Source: Branchipolynoe longqiensis (Eukaryota > Annelida > Polychaeta > Phyllodocida > Polynoidae). From it: a stretch of 64,000 nucleotides of DNA. The notes under the pieces were generated by a model. It saw only the letters and a list, made by a program, of their open reading frames with translations, had not been told where the DNA came from and ran no database searches. The stretch lies in contig CM059203.1 of NCBI GenBank assembly GCA_030323885.1, positions 558,001-622,000 of the forward strand. The letters are read 5' to 3'. The translations under genes and the position numbers were made by a program. Positions 52,942 to 62,216 of the stretch are shown here, piece by piece. How positions within the stretch are numbered: the first letter of the stretch is position 1; each line of letters opens with the position of its first letter.

Positions 52942-54950
52942 AGAATGCCACACAAACTTTTCAGCAGCCTGGCCCTGACATGGTCACAGAGGAAACTCAA
53001 ACTGACGTAAGCCTTTTTCAAGCGGGCAACATTGTTAATTGTTTAGAACAATGGCAACAATTAACCACTAACCCAGAGGTTCTTAGTATTGTTAGAGGCA
53101 TTGCTATTCCTTTCACAGAATTCCCTGTACAGAAAAGAGCACCTTTTCCATATAAGTTCAATTCACACGAAAAATTCCAACTAAATGAACAGGTTGGGGT
53201 TTTTGAAGCCAAAGGCATTGTCAAACGAGTACAACATACTAAAGGTGAATTCATTTCCAATATTTTCTCCACTCCTAAACCAGATGGGTCTGTTCGCATG
53301 ATTTTAGACTTAACTAAATTGAATGAAATCATTGAATACCAACATTTCAAAATGTTTTCTTTAGAAACAGCTCGTGATCTGATCACCCCAGAGTGTTGGC
53401 TAGCGAGTGTTGATTTAAGAGATGCTTACTATACCGTCCCTATTCAAGAGGGGTTTCGAAAATATTTACGGTTTGTTTGGAATGACCAGCTTTTTGAATT
53501 TACCTGCGTACCTAATGGTTTGGCGTGTGCGCCACGACTTTTTACTAAGTTGTTGAAACCGTTTTTTTCACACATGGCTAAACTGGGTCATTGTATGTTT
53601 CCATACATTGATGATTCTTTCATTATGGGACAATCTTTCGAACAATGCGAGCTCGCCGTTCAAGATTTATGTCAACTGTTCTCAAACTTGGGTTTCTTCA
53701 TCCATGCTAAGAAATCTGTGTTTTCTCCTACTAAGCAGCTTAAGTGTCTAGGCTTCATTTTGAACACGACGGCCATGACCGTGTCACTTACACAACAAAA
53801 GAAAGATAAGCTGTGGGACACAGCGATACAGCTGTTAGACATTTCTAGGCCAAAGATAAGACAGGTCGCAGTCTTAATCGGTATAATGATTTCATACAGC
53901 CCTGCTATTCTATATGGGGCCGCACACATTAAGTCCCTGGAAATCGATAAAAATCTAGCTTTGGCCCGCGCCAAGGGTAACTTTGAAAAGACAATGTTTA
54001 TCTCTGAAAGTGGACTAGCCGACATTTTTTGGTGGCTAAGTCACTTTGATAACTCCCCCAATCCCATTCGAATGGGTGAGCCCAATACTACAGTTACGAC
54101 TGACGCGTCACTCCAAGGTTGGGGGGCACATCGCAATGATGTAGCAACGGGGGGACGATGGCTAGAATCGGAAATTTCTGAACATATTAATGTTTTAGAA
54201 TTACGAGCCATTTACTTAGGTTTAACCAGCCTTGTTAAAGTACCCAAAAATAATGTTCGTATCCTTACGGATAACACCACAGCCATGGCTTATGTCAGAA
54301 ATATGGGAGGTACAAAATCTATTAAGTGTAACGAGTTGGCACTACTCATTTGGAATTGGGCGCAAAAGTTTGACGTCTGGTTAACAATAACACACATACC
54401 CGGAACGCAGAATTGCCTTGCCGATAAGATGAGTTGCCATTTCCATGACCACTTAGAGTGGTCACTAAACCCATCAATTTTCAAACAAATCTGTAAATTA
54501 TGGGGCTGGCCGGATATAGATTTATTTGCTTCACGTAATAACTTTAAACTGGAGAAATATGTTTCGTGGCACCCAGAACCAAATGCTTGGCACATAGATG
54601 CCTTCTCGCTAACTTGGCAAAATCATTTCTTTTACATTTTCCCCCCTTTTACCATTATTAGCAAAGTCGCCCGAAAGATACTAATGGAGAAAACACACGC
54701 CATCCTCATCGTCCCCGAATGGGACACTCAACCCTGGCTAGCGAGACTAGTCGCGATGGCCAAAAGCATGCTACGCTTCCCAAGATACCGAGGAAGTCTG
54801 AAACATCAGGGACCGTTAGCGCGCCACGGAAACGTGTCGACGACTCCTTTAGTAGCATTCCTTTTTAAAATAAATATTTGGAACAATTCGGCTTGGATAA
54901 GATTACACAACAACGTTTGGTCTCTCACGCCTGGAGGAAGGGAACTGTAA
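52893..54950 (+). CDS. DIRS ORF2, reverse transcriptase-RNase H (plus C-terminal domain)
   Basis: 685 codons, open throughout. ATGs at 52893 and 52980 are both possible starts; the second avoids the ORF1 overlap. RT: 'STPKPDGSVRMILDLTKLNE' (fingers), 'SVDLRDAYYTVPI' (first catalytic Asp), 'FTCVPNGLACAPRLFTKLLK', and 'FPYIDDSF' (YIDD, the paired catalytic Asp). RNase H: 'TTDASLQGWGA', Glu in 'INVLELRAI', Asp in 'ILTDNTTAMAYV', and 'PGTQNCLADKMS'. After it comes 'WPDIDLFASRNN' and 'DAFSLTWQNHFFYIFPPF', the conserved DIRS region sometimes described as a Dam-like methylase domain. The enzyme copies element RNA into DNA and removes the RNA. All catalytic residues are present, so the protein is probably functional. 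It ends TAA at 54948-54950, inside ORF3. Confidence 0.93.
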   Translation: MGLCPQAAVPQTREQVENATQTFQQPGPDMVTEETQTDVSLFQAGNIVNCLEQWQQLTTNPEVLSIVRGIAIPFTEFPVQKRAPFPYKFNSHEKFQLNEQVGVFEAKGIVKRVQHTKGEFISNIFSTPKPDGSVRMILDLTKLNEIIEYQHFKMFSLETARDLITPECWLASVDLRDAYYTVPIQEGFRKYLRFVWNDQLFEFTCVPNGLACAPRLFTKLLKPFFSHMAKLGHCMFPYIDDSFIMGQSFEQCELAVQDLCQLFSNLGFFIHAKKSVFSPTKQLKCLGFILNTTAMTVSLTQQKKDKLWDTAIQLLDISRPKIRQVAVLIGIMISYSPAILYGAAHIKSLEIDKNLALARAKGNFEKTMFISESGLADIFWWLSHFDNSPNPIRMGEPNTTVTTDASLQGWGAHRNDVATGGRWLESEISEHINVLELRAIYLGLTSLVKVPKNNVRILTDNTTAMAYVRNMGGTKSIKCNELALLIWNWAQKFDVWLTITHIPGTQNCLADKMSCHFHDHLEWSLNPSIFKQICKLWGWPDIDLFASRNNFKLEKYVSWHPEPNAWHIDAFSLTWQNHFFYIFPPFTIISKVARKILMEKTHAILIVPEWDTQPWLARLVAMAKSMLRFPRYRGSLKHQGPLARHGNVSTTPLVAFLFKINIWNNSAWIRLHNNVWSLTPGGREL

Positions 54951-55828
54951 AAATGTATACCACGTATTTAAAGAAATGGGGTATTTATTGCTTACTTAAG
55001 AAAGTTAAGCCTATGAACCCAACAATATCCCAGGTAGGACGTTTCCTACGTTTTTTGGAAGACGAAGGTTTAGGGTATGGCGCTATCAATGCAGCCAGAT
55101 GTGCGCTCTCAATAATCCTACCTAGGATTAATGGCGAAACAATGGGAAAACATCATGTTATTTGCTGGATCATACGATCCATTTATCAGAGGAACCCTCC
55201 CAAACCCAAATATAATAGGTTTTGGGATGTTTCTCTTGTGTTTAAACTCTTCAAGGACTGGCCAGAGAATAAGTTCCTGGACGTTAAGCTATTAGGCTTC
55301 AAAGTAGCTTTGCTCCTTCTGCTCGTTACAGGACACAGGGGCCAAACTATAGTCGCCCTGTCGCTCAATGGTCTTGAAATCGATAGCAAGGAAGCAACGT
55401 TTGATCTAACAACTTTGTTGAAATCAAATCGTTTAGGTGATCCCCTGTCGACAATAAGTGTCACTAGTTTCACAGAGGATCGCAAGTTATGTGTAGTCTC
55501 CGCAATACGGACATATATATCCAAGACACAAACAATACGCAACTCAAGGCAGCTTTTGGTGAGCTTTATTAAGCCACACAAGGGCATTTCGAGGGACACC
55601 CTCGCCAGATGGACCATGACTGTGTTAAAACTTTCAGGAGTAAACACAAACAGATATTCATCGCACTCTACACGTGGTGCAATGGTATCTAAGGCCAGAT
55701 TACTTGGCATTTCCGTGAAACGGATCCTGGCTCATGCAGGATGGAAAACTGCTAGATCGTTTGCAAAACATTATCACAAGCGACTAGAGAAGCCTCTACC
55801 TATCGCACAGAGGCTACTCACCAACTAA
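54878..55828 (+). CDS. DIRS ORF3, tyrosine recombinase
   Basis: The frame opens after TAA at 54866-54868 and has no ATG until 54953; 54878 is a TTG. The N-terminal core-binding helix ('HAWRKGTVKMYTTYLKKWGI') spans that ATG, so starting at 54953 would clip the domain. The catalytic domain is complete: Arg in 'LVTGHRGQTIVALS', 'SSHSTRGAMVSKA' (His-x-x-Arg), His in 'ILAHAGWKTARSFA', and the nucleophile Tyr in 'FAKHYHK'. Tyrosine recombinases join the circular cDNA of DIRS elements to the target without a duplication. ORF3 is in the -1 frame relative to ORF2, and ATG 54953 lies two bases after the ORF2 stop (TAA-AA-ATG), so frameshifting or stop-restart is possible. The protein appears intact. 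Confidence 0.92.
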   Translation: MEQFGLDKITQQRLVSHAWRKGTVKMYTTYLKKWGIYCLLKKVKPMNPTISQVGRFLRFLEDEGLGYGAINAARCALSIILPRINGETMGKHHVICWIIRSIYQRNPPKPKYNRFWDVSLVFKLFKDWPENKFLDVKLLGFKVALLLLLVTGHRGQTIVALSLNGLEIDSKEATFDLTTLLKSNRLGDPLSTISVTSFTEDRKLCVVSAIRTYISKTQTIRNSRQLLVSFIKPHKGISRDTLARWTMTVLKLSGVNTNRYSSHSTRGAMVSKARLLGISVKRILAHAGWKTARSFAKHYHKRLEKPLPIAQRLLTN

Positions 55829-55960
55829 AAGACACAGGTGAGACAAAGTGCACTTTTTCGCTTTTTTGTCATAACAAGGGTACAAACATACTTAAATAAG
55901 ACTTGATAATAGAATAGTAACTAACAGGAATATCAGGATAAAAATGATATTACGTAAAGG

Positions 55961-56095
55961 TCTCCCTAGCCTGCGGCTAGCCAGAGGCGGTATACCGAGG
56001 TAAAATAGATTAGTTAGACGAATCTTACCTGGGTATAGATGATGGATAACTATTGTTTTACCGAGGTAGGAGCCTCGGGTAGACGTGGGCGAGGG
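55961..56095. repeat. DIRS internal complementary region
   Basis: 55961-56007 complements the left end and 56006-56095 the right end, overlapping by TA. The joined arrangement matches a right-end/left-end circle junction and is thought to template repair of the ends. Confidence 0.95.
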
Positions 56096-56204
56096 CCCAC
56101 CCACCACGCCCTGCCACGTCTATTCAATCACTTGTACCAAGATTAGGTCACATGACCATAGTTTTTTGGTTTTTTGGAATCATTTTTATCCTGAATTAGT
56201 AGGT

Positions 56205-56322
56205 AAAGATTGCTGGACCCGGATGTGCTTCCTTCTCCCTCGCCCACGTCTACCCGAGGCTCCTACCTCGGTAAAACAATAGTTATCCATCATCTATACC
56301 CAGGTAAGATTCGTCTAGCTAA

Positions 56323-56326
<4 letters not shown>
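56205..56326. repeat. DIRS right inverted terminal repeat
   Basis: 'GGACCCGGATGTGCTTCCTT' (shared with the left repeat) followed by the 90-bp outer part ending 'CGTCTAGCTAATCTA'. Confidence 0.9.

Positions 56327-56402
<76 letters not shown>
56327..56402. repeat. TA microsatellite
   Basis: (TA)n interrupted by 'TTTACATACA'. Flanks the DIRS right end; a TA-rich stretch also flanks the left end. Confidence 0.9.
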
Positions 56403-56406
56403 CATA

Positions 56407-56550
56407 CAGTAAAACCTCTCTAAACCGACCGACCATGGGGCCGACTTTAAATGGTTCATTTAGAGAGGTGGTGATTGTTTGGTACCCAAATAAAGCGATC
56501 GATAAAGGGGAGTGGTCGATCTGTGGAGGTGGTCGGTTACAGAGGTTGTA
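56407..56550. mobile_element. Degraded pogo-like MITE
   Basis: 'CAGTAAAACCTCTCTAAACC' at the left tip as at 2316, interior 'CGATAAAGGGGAGTGGTCGA' inverse to that copy, right tip decayed ('GGTCGGTTACAGAGGTTG'). Confidence 0.7.
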
Positions 56551-56777
56551 TATATATAAATGACAGTCATTGTTTATGCGTATGTCTCTTTAACTTCGTC
56601 TGTGCAGACATATCTTTAATAAAAATACATAAACAAAGAAAGCATGATTATGCATGTGCTGACTCAGTGCCTACTGACAAGCTGTCTGCCAATGCCACGT
56701 GACCTGAGCCCCAACGAGGCCGCCCTGGTGGCCAATCCCTGCACACAGCCACAACTCGTGCTGCTCTGCCTCAGCCA

Positions 56778-57104
56778 CCGAGCGCGGTGGTCGAATCGGT
56801 AGAGCGCGGGCCTCGCGTCCGGGTGAACGGGGGTTCGGTTCCCGGTCGAGTCAAACAGATAACTTATCACATTTATACTTGTCGCTTCCTAGCCTGGCAC
56901 TCGGCATTAATAGAATAGGACAAGGACTGGTCAGTATAGTATCAGGATAATGTGACTGAGTGGGATATCGGGTCATGGTGCCAGTGGCCTGGTCTCCCAG
57001 TGGGGCAGCACTAAAAAGTCCCCATGAGTGCACAGTGTCACAAGTCACTACCATTCAAGATATGTCCTTAGATGTTGCTAGGATGTAAAAGAACAAACAA
57101 ACAG
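56778..57104 (+). mobile_element. SINE1 (head a)
   Basis: 'GCGGTGGTCGAATCGGTAGA' and 'GGGGTTCGGTTCCCGG' boxes, body, tail 'GGATGTAAAAGAACAAACAA'. Full length. Bases 56551-56777 before it hold nothing recognised. Confidence 0.85.
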
Positions 57105-57142
57105 CTATTCTAAGTCCAAGTTCCTGCGCCCAGTTCCTAAAT

Positions 57143-57440
57143 TGGTTGGTTGTTGGAGTTTTACATCCTGGCAACACCTAAGGTCATATCAGGACAGGTA
57201 CCGACTTGTGACAGTGCACACTCATGATGACTTTATAGTACTGCCCCACTACGAGACCAGGCTGCCAGCACCATGATCTGATATCCCACTCAGTCACATT
57301 TTCCTACACTGAATCAACCAGTCCTTGACCTATCCTAATAATGCAGAGCGCCGGACTAGGAAGCAACAAGACCTCAATTTTTAAGCCATTGGTTTGACTC
57401 GACCACGGTTTGAACCGGTGGGTTCGAATTCCACAGACCC
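57143..57440 (-). mobile_element. SINE1 (head b), head truncated
   Basis: Tail 'GGTTGGTTGTTGGAGTTTTA' to B box 'GTGGGTTCGAATTCCAC'. The rest of the head is missing before the LINE target site. Confidence 0.8.
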
Positions 57441-57452
57441 TAATTAGGCAGG

Positions 57453-58319
57453 TTGATTGATTGACTGGTGGTTGCTTTATGCCGTGTCGGCAGCATAGGC
57501 CATATTCACGGCGAGAAATGTTTGTTTTTCGTTCAAACCATCGCTTTTACATGCAAAAGCAGACAATCAATTATATGACAATAGACACTCATTAAATTAG
57601 AAAGCTCACAATCATATATTTGTGGTAAAGGGAAACAAATTCCCACAGAAAAAGAAAAGTATTTATTAATAATTGATAGAATTTATTTAGTAAACTATAT
57701 GAGGTGGTCCAGTCCAGCAGCCCTCAAAAAGGCTCAAATGTTTTCTTGTTTTACTTTAGTAAAAAGGTCATGCATACTGTCTGCAGTGTAGAATTGTTGG
57801 TGCAGGTCCAACAAATCAACGCAACTTAGTAAAATGTGTTTGAGTGTCAGCGGGGACTGACACCCAGTACATTCAGGGGGAGGTTCCCCCTTGAGCAGAA
57901 AAGCATGTGTAAGCCATGAGTGGCCAATACGGCAGCGGCTAAGGACCACTTGGTCCCGCTGACCTCCCGCATGAGTCTGTGGTGGCTTTCCCACAGATGG
58001 TTCAATTTCTTTAAGTTTATTAATGTTTTCATCCCACTCATGTTGCCATTTGGATTTTATGTGGGTGCCTATTAGTGGTTTCAGATCAGAGTGAGGGATC
58101 AGACACGGTTCAAGATCACAGTTCAGGGCCTTCTTCGCAGGCCGATCAGCTCATTCGTTTCCTTGTATGCCGGCATGGCCAGGCACCCAGCACAGGTGGA
58201 TGTCATACCCATCCGTTGCCAGTTGGTTCATTTTATAAATGACCATTGCTAGAATAGGGTGATTCGTTTTCAGTCCAGCAACAGCCAGGAGGCAAGTGAA
58301 CGAATCACTGTATATAACA
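57453..58319 (-). mobile_element. I-type LINE, copy 2, with 12-bp target duplication
   Basis: 5'-truncated LINE flanked by perfect 'TAATTAGGCAGG' at 57441-57452 and 58320-58331. The 3' UTR and ORF2 end match the copy at 289-1572. The tail at the insertion point is TCAA-type. Confidence 0.95.
57734..58319 (-). pseudogene. ORF2 C-terminal remnant of I-type LINE
   Basis: Keeps the Cys/His finger that copy 1 has lost: 'ECTGCQSPLTLKHILLSC' (C-x2-C ... H-x4-C) within 'RCRIGHSWLTHAFLLKGE'. A frameshift upstream, near 57990-58040, separates it from the partial RNase H. The finger probably binds nucleic acid. Not functional. Confidence 0.8.
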
Positions 58320-58331
58320 TAATTAGGCAGG

Positions 58332-58584
58332 CCCTCTGTATGCTAATTTAATGGTAGTTCCCCCCAGGCCCGTAGTGCGGCGCCACAGGGCTGTCACCCG
58401 CCCCCACCCGTGGTGCTCAACGCTTTGACCCGAATGTCTCTCATTTCCGATGGAGCTGGATCTACTTCCGGTGACACTATTTACCCCCCCCCCCCCCACC
58501 CTCATATTTCCTCCCCACCACCAGGCCCGCAGTCAGTCCTACTGTGTCAGAAAATACTGCACTGGGGGGAGGGGGCGGGGCAGG
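58332..58584. other. GC-rich spacer with a poly-C run
   Basis: C-run at 58484-58497. No supported gene. Confidence 0.5.
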
Positions 58585-59338
58585 GGGTGGGGCACCAATT
58601 GGGGTTAGGGCCTTAACCGCGGTTTGGCTAGCTCCACACAGTTAAATGTGAGAAATCGGTATGCACCAATCGGTGCCAGCGCTAACCGCCGACCGTAGCC
58701 TAGGCTAAGCTAAACCATTTTCAAGTCAGGTTTTACTGCTGCCGGGGCAGTTAGTGTGCGTGTGTGGCTCTCAATCTATTGAGTGCGATCATATTTAACA
58801 GAATTACATATGCAATAAGTGACATTTTATCAATTTAACCCTAAATGCGAAGCGTTATTAAGACTACTGACGCATTGGCGGTGATATTAATAGTTATATT
58901 TTCGAATCGACAAACGTAAAGTAAACAAATCGCCGCCGCCGCCGCATCAACATCGCTTTCCATTCTGGCGGCGGCGGCGGTTTGTTTACTGTACGTTCGC
59001 CGATTCGAAAATATAACTATTAATATCGCCGCCAATGCGGCGTTAGCCTTAATAACGCTTCGAATTTAGGGTTAAATTGATAAAATGTCACTTATTACGT
59101 ATGTAATTCTGTTAAATATGATCGCATTCAATAGATTTGAGCCAAATATATGGGTAGAAACGCCGAGGGAATTCCCAAATCTATAAATAAACTCACGGTT
59201 AGCTATCCGCAGTGGCTAAAACATTGGTGCATACCGATTCACACATTTGTCAAACCCCCCGCTACCCTGAGGTAGCTATCCGTGGCTAGTGCCTTAACTC
59301 CGGCTAAGCCTAACCCCGATTCGTGCATACGGCCCCAG
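58585..59338. mobile_element. Fold-back element M3, copy 1
   Basis: A giant imperfect palindrome: 'TAACAGAATTACATATGCAA' to 'CAAATCGCCGCCGCCGCCGC' on the left is mirrored by 'GCGGCGGCGGCGGTTTGTTT' to 'TACGTATGTAATTCTGTTAA', with a centre of about 22 bp near 58955. The outer parts also pair ('GGTATGCACCAATCGG' against 'CATTGGTGCATACC'). No ORF. Confidence 0.85.
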
Positions 59339-59404
59339 GTGGTTGCAGATGTGTCAGGGTGGCAGGTACACGTTGTGACGCTGTGCAGTTAAGATGTGAC
59401 CACA

Positions 59405-59572
59405 TCATTGTGCTTCGGACCACAACATTAGTGTTTAGCACGAGTATGCTGTTGTTTCGGATAGCTAAATTTGTCTTTAGGATGAAGACCTGCTGGTTGG
59501 GATTGCTATATTGGTGTTTAGGATGAAGACTTGGTGTTTGCGATCGCTATATTGGTGTTTAGGACGGGGATC
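59405..59572. repeat. 41-bp minisatellite, first block
   Basis: 'TTGGTGTTTAGGATGAAGAC' and 'TTGGTGTTTGCGATCGCTAT' units alternate; resumes at 60302. Confidence 0.85.
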
Positions 59573-59573
59573 A

Positions 59574-60302
59574 GGGGCCGTACGCATGACGCGGTGTTAG
59601 CAAGCCAAAACGGTGTTTGGCGCGAATCCCCCGTTTAGCGGCGAAAAGTCACATGCAAGAGTTAGTGATAGGGCTAACACCACAAGCGTAAACTAGGTTA
59701 TGGTAAACCTGTTCCATAGGTGGTCTAAGGGCGGTGTTAGGTATCGATTAGGCCCAAATCTATTCAATGCTATTATATTTTACAGAATAAAATAATCAAA
59801 GTGAAATTTGGTCAAATTAACCCCAAAATCGAACCGATATTAATATTGTCGAATCGACGAATGTAAACTGAACAAATCGCCGCTGCCACCGAATCGGCTG
59901 CGATATTGGGAAATAGCGGTGCTCGCCGGCAACAGGCTCACCAGTAACAATGCTGCTGGTTCCCGGTAGTGTTACGTACCAATTAAGCCCAAATCTATTC
60001 AATGCTGTCATATTTAACAGAATTACATAGTCAAATAGTGAAATTTTATTAAATTAACCCTAAAATCAAACCAATATTAATGCCGTCGCCGAATCGGCTG
60101 CGATATTGGGAAATAGCGGTGCTCGCCGGCAACAGGCTCAGAGGGATTTCCCAAATCTATAAATAAATTCACATTTAGCTATAATGAAAGTGTTAGGCAC
60201 CTCTACATACCATGTGACCTAATTCCCCATCTCGGAGATAGCTAAACGGTGACAGGCTTTAACACCTAACGACGCTAACACTGCATCATGCATATGGGCC
60301 CT
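59574..60302. mobile_element. Fold-back element M3, copy 2
   Basis: Tips 'GGGGCCGTACGCATGACGCG' and, complemented, 'GGGCCCATATGCATGATGCA', both followed by a GTGTTAGC-like word. Contains an internal direct duplication: 59755-59943 and 59987-60142 share 'TGCGATATTGGGAAATAGCG' and 'GTGCTCGCCGGCAACAGGCT'. Confidence 0.8.
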
Positions 60303-60705
60303 GGTGTTTGGGATTGCTATATTGGTGTTCAGGACTGGGATGTTTAAGATCGCTATATTGGTGTTTAGGATGGGGACCTGCTGTTTGGGATTGCTATATT
60401 GTATTTAAGAGTGGGATCTGGTGTTTGGGATCGCTATATTGTGTTTAGGAGTGGGACCTGGTGTTTGAGATCACTATATTGGTGTTTAGGACGGGGACCT
60501 GGTGTTTGGCATTGCTATATTGTGTTTAGGAGTGGGAAATGGTGTTTGGGATTGCTATATTGGTGTTTATGATGAAGACTTGGTGTTTTGAGATCGGTAT
60601 ATTGGTCCTTAGGATGGGGACCTGGTGTTTGGGATCACTATATTGGTGTTTAGGAGTGGGGCCTGGTGTTTGTGATTGCTATATTGGTGTTTATGACCGG
60701 AATCT
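60303..60705. repeat. 41-bp minisatellite, second block
   Basis: Units 'TGGTGTTTGGGATTGCTATA' and 'TTGGTGTTTAGGACGGGGAC' alternate, about 10 copies. Confidence 0.9.
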
Positions 60706-60765
60706 GGGCCCGTATGCATGAAGCGGTGTTAGCGCTCCTATCCCAGGGAGTAGCTAATGCTTGAA
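60706..60765 (+). mobile_element. M3 tip, third copy fragment
   Basis: 'GGGCCCGTATGCATGAAGCG' then 'GTGTTAGCGCTCC'; the rest is absent. Confidence 0.65.
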
Positions 60766-60849
60766 GCACACATACATAGTATTTTCGAAACCAAACGCAT
60801 ATGTATATATTCGTACATATCCAGTGTAGATGTGGGTGTACTCATTAAA

Positions 60850-61263
60850 CGATTGTCGCATGGAGTGAATACTAAGTCACTTGAATTGAAGTGACTGAGT
60901 GGGATATCAGGTCATGGTGCTGGCGGCCTGGTCTCCCAGTGGGGCAGCACTATAAAGTCGCCATGACTGCGCACTGTCACAAGTCGGTACCCGTCCTGAT
61001 ATGACCTGATATGTTGATAGGACGTAAACAAAAACAAACAAACTTGAATTGAATCTGTCAGTGCTGAAGCATATGGTGTTTACCATTTCGACATGCACAC
61101 CGACATTGTTTCGTGTGTATTTTTCATTTAAAATATTTCCAAAATTGTCTGGGTAAATTAGAAATTATTTCGAACTCAGGTAAAGTAGATGAGCCGATCA
61201 AATTAATATATTTATGTTAAGAAAATATCATAGCCACTTAAAACTGTCCGACTAGGCAACTAT
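60850..61263 (+). mobile_element. MITE M1 arm B carrying a SINE1 fragment
   Basis: 'GGAGTGAATACTAAGTCACT' joins across the SINE to 'ATCTGTCAGTGCTGAAGCAT', matching M1 at 24955-24995. Ends 'AAACTGTCCGACTAGGCAAC'. Confidence 0.7.
60891..61041 (+). mobile_element. SINE1 3' half with 12-bp target duplication
   Basis: Flanked by perfect 'ACTTGAATTGAA' (60879-60890, 61042-61053). Begins inside the body at 'GTGACTGAGTGGGATATCAG'. Confidence 0.92.
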
Positions 61264-61270
61264 AAGAACG

Positions 61271-61448
61271 ACTGGTTAGCTCGGTGTCAGGATAATGTCA
61301 CTGAGTGGGATATGGAGTCATGGTGCTGGTGGCCTGATTTCCCAGTGGGGCAGCACTATAAAATCGCCATGAGTGTGTACTGTCACAAGTCGGTACCAAT
61401 CCTGATATGACCTTAGATGTAGCTAGGATGTAAAACAACAACAAACAA
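61271..61448 (+). mobile_element. SINE1 3' part with 13-bp target duplication
   Basis: Flanks 'AACTATAAGAACG' and 'AACTGTAAGAACG' (61258-61270, 61449-61461), one mismatch. Begins 'ACTGGTTAGCTCGGTGTCAG'. The insertion is at the M1 tip. Confidence 0.9.
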
Positions 61449-61494
61449 AACTGTAAGAACGAAATATTGCTGAAAATTGGTCTCCCCCATTCGA

Positions 61495-61612
61495 CTGCTC
61501 TTTGTCCTAATAATGCGACCTAGATAGTGACCCTTATCAGTTTTGTAAGTCATTGGTTTAACTCAGTCGGGGATTAATCCCACAACTGACCATATGATAC
61601 CCGGCCGCCCTA
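61495..61612 (-). mobile_element. SINE1 head fragment
   Basis: 'TTTGTAAGTCATTGGTTTAA' and the preceding 'CTAATAATGCGACC' match body and head; strongly diverged. Confidence 0.5.
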
Positions 61613-62216
61613 CCCAGGCGCCCATCCGACCGGTGCTGTTCTGTTGGTGTTTTATCCGCTGTCTTATTGTGACGTCACAGCGTTCTACACTCACACCCCA
61701 CAATGCCCCCCGCCCAAATCCCCCCCCCCCCCCACATCCCACAATGCCCCACACTCGCGCTGCGTACAACCGGAAGTAGTGGGTGACCTTGAGGTCAGCG
61801 TGCAGGATGGAGGAGGTGACGCTGGGCGCGTCTTCCGGGACTGTGCTGGGTGTGACTGACTTGAGTCCTTGTTAATCTGCTTATTCACCAGCATTGACTG
61901 TCGTCTCACAGACTGATAACCACAACTAAGGCTAAATAAACAAATTTAAAAGTTGGTGATCATCCTTTTGATCACACAAACCAGGGTTGGGCGGGCGGTT
62001 AAAAAAAAAAAAATATATATATATATATTCTTTTTCTGGCATATGATGTAGACATAATATGTAGCTATCATTAGTAAAGTTATGTTGGTCATGTTGTTGC
62101 CCCTTTAATGTGTTATATCGGGTTAAACCATGAAATACCATAACAGATTCCATTGCATGACAGATTGTGTGCTTACGAAAGTTGAATTGCTACTACTACT
62201 AGCCCGACATATTTTT
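61613..62216. other. Spacer, weak coding hint only
   Basis: The plus strand at 61780-61859 reads 'GDLEVSVQDGGGDAGRVFRD' in an open frame, but no convincing splice context is seen. An A-run plus (TA)n sits at 62000-62028. A poly-C run lies at 61722-61733. Confidence 0.3.

Larger units (their letters stand above)
50938..56326 (+). mobile_element. Complete DIRS-type tyrosine-recombinase retrotransposon
   Basis: A 5.39-kb element with three open, overlapping ORFs (gag-like, RT-RNase H, tyrosine recombinase) and DIRS end structure. The internal complementary region at 55961-56095 is complementary to the left end (50938-50984, 47 bp) and to the right end (56237-56326, 90 bp, one mismatch), joined as they would be in a circular intermediate. 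The outer repeats share a further inverted segment next to those ends ('GAAGGAAGCACATCCGGGTC', 50983-51011 against about 56209-56240). There is no target duplication; both sides are TA-rich, in keeping with recombinase-mediated insertion. Intact ORFs and near-identical end pairs indicate recent activity. Confidence 0.93.

Noticed and set aside
52075..55710. Minus-strand ORFs inside the DIRS element
   Set aside because: Antisense shadows of the gag, RT and recombinase ORFs; no motifs.
24208..56878. tRNA genes at the SINE heads
   Set aside because: A and B boxes are present but the acceptor and other stems do not form, and each is followed by the SINE body.
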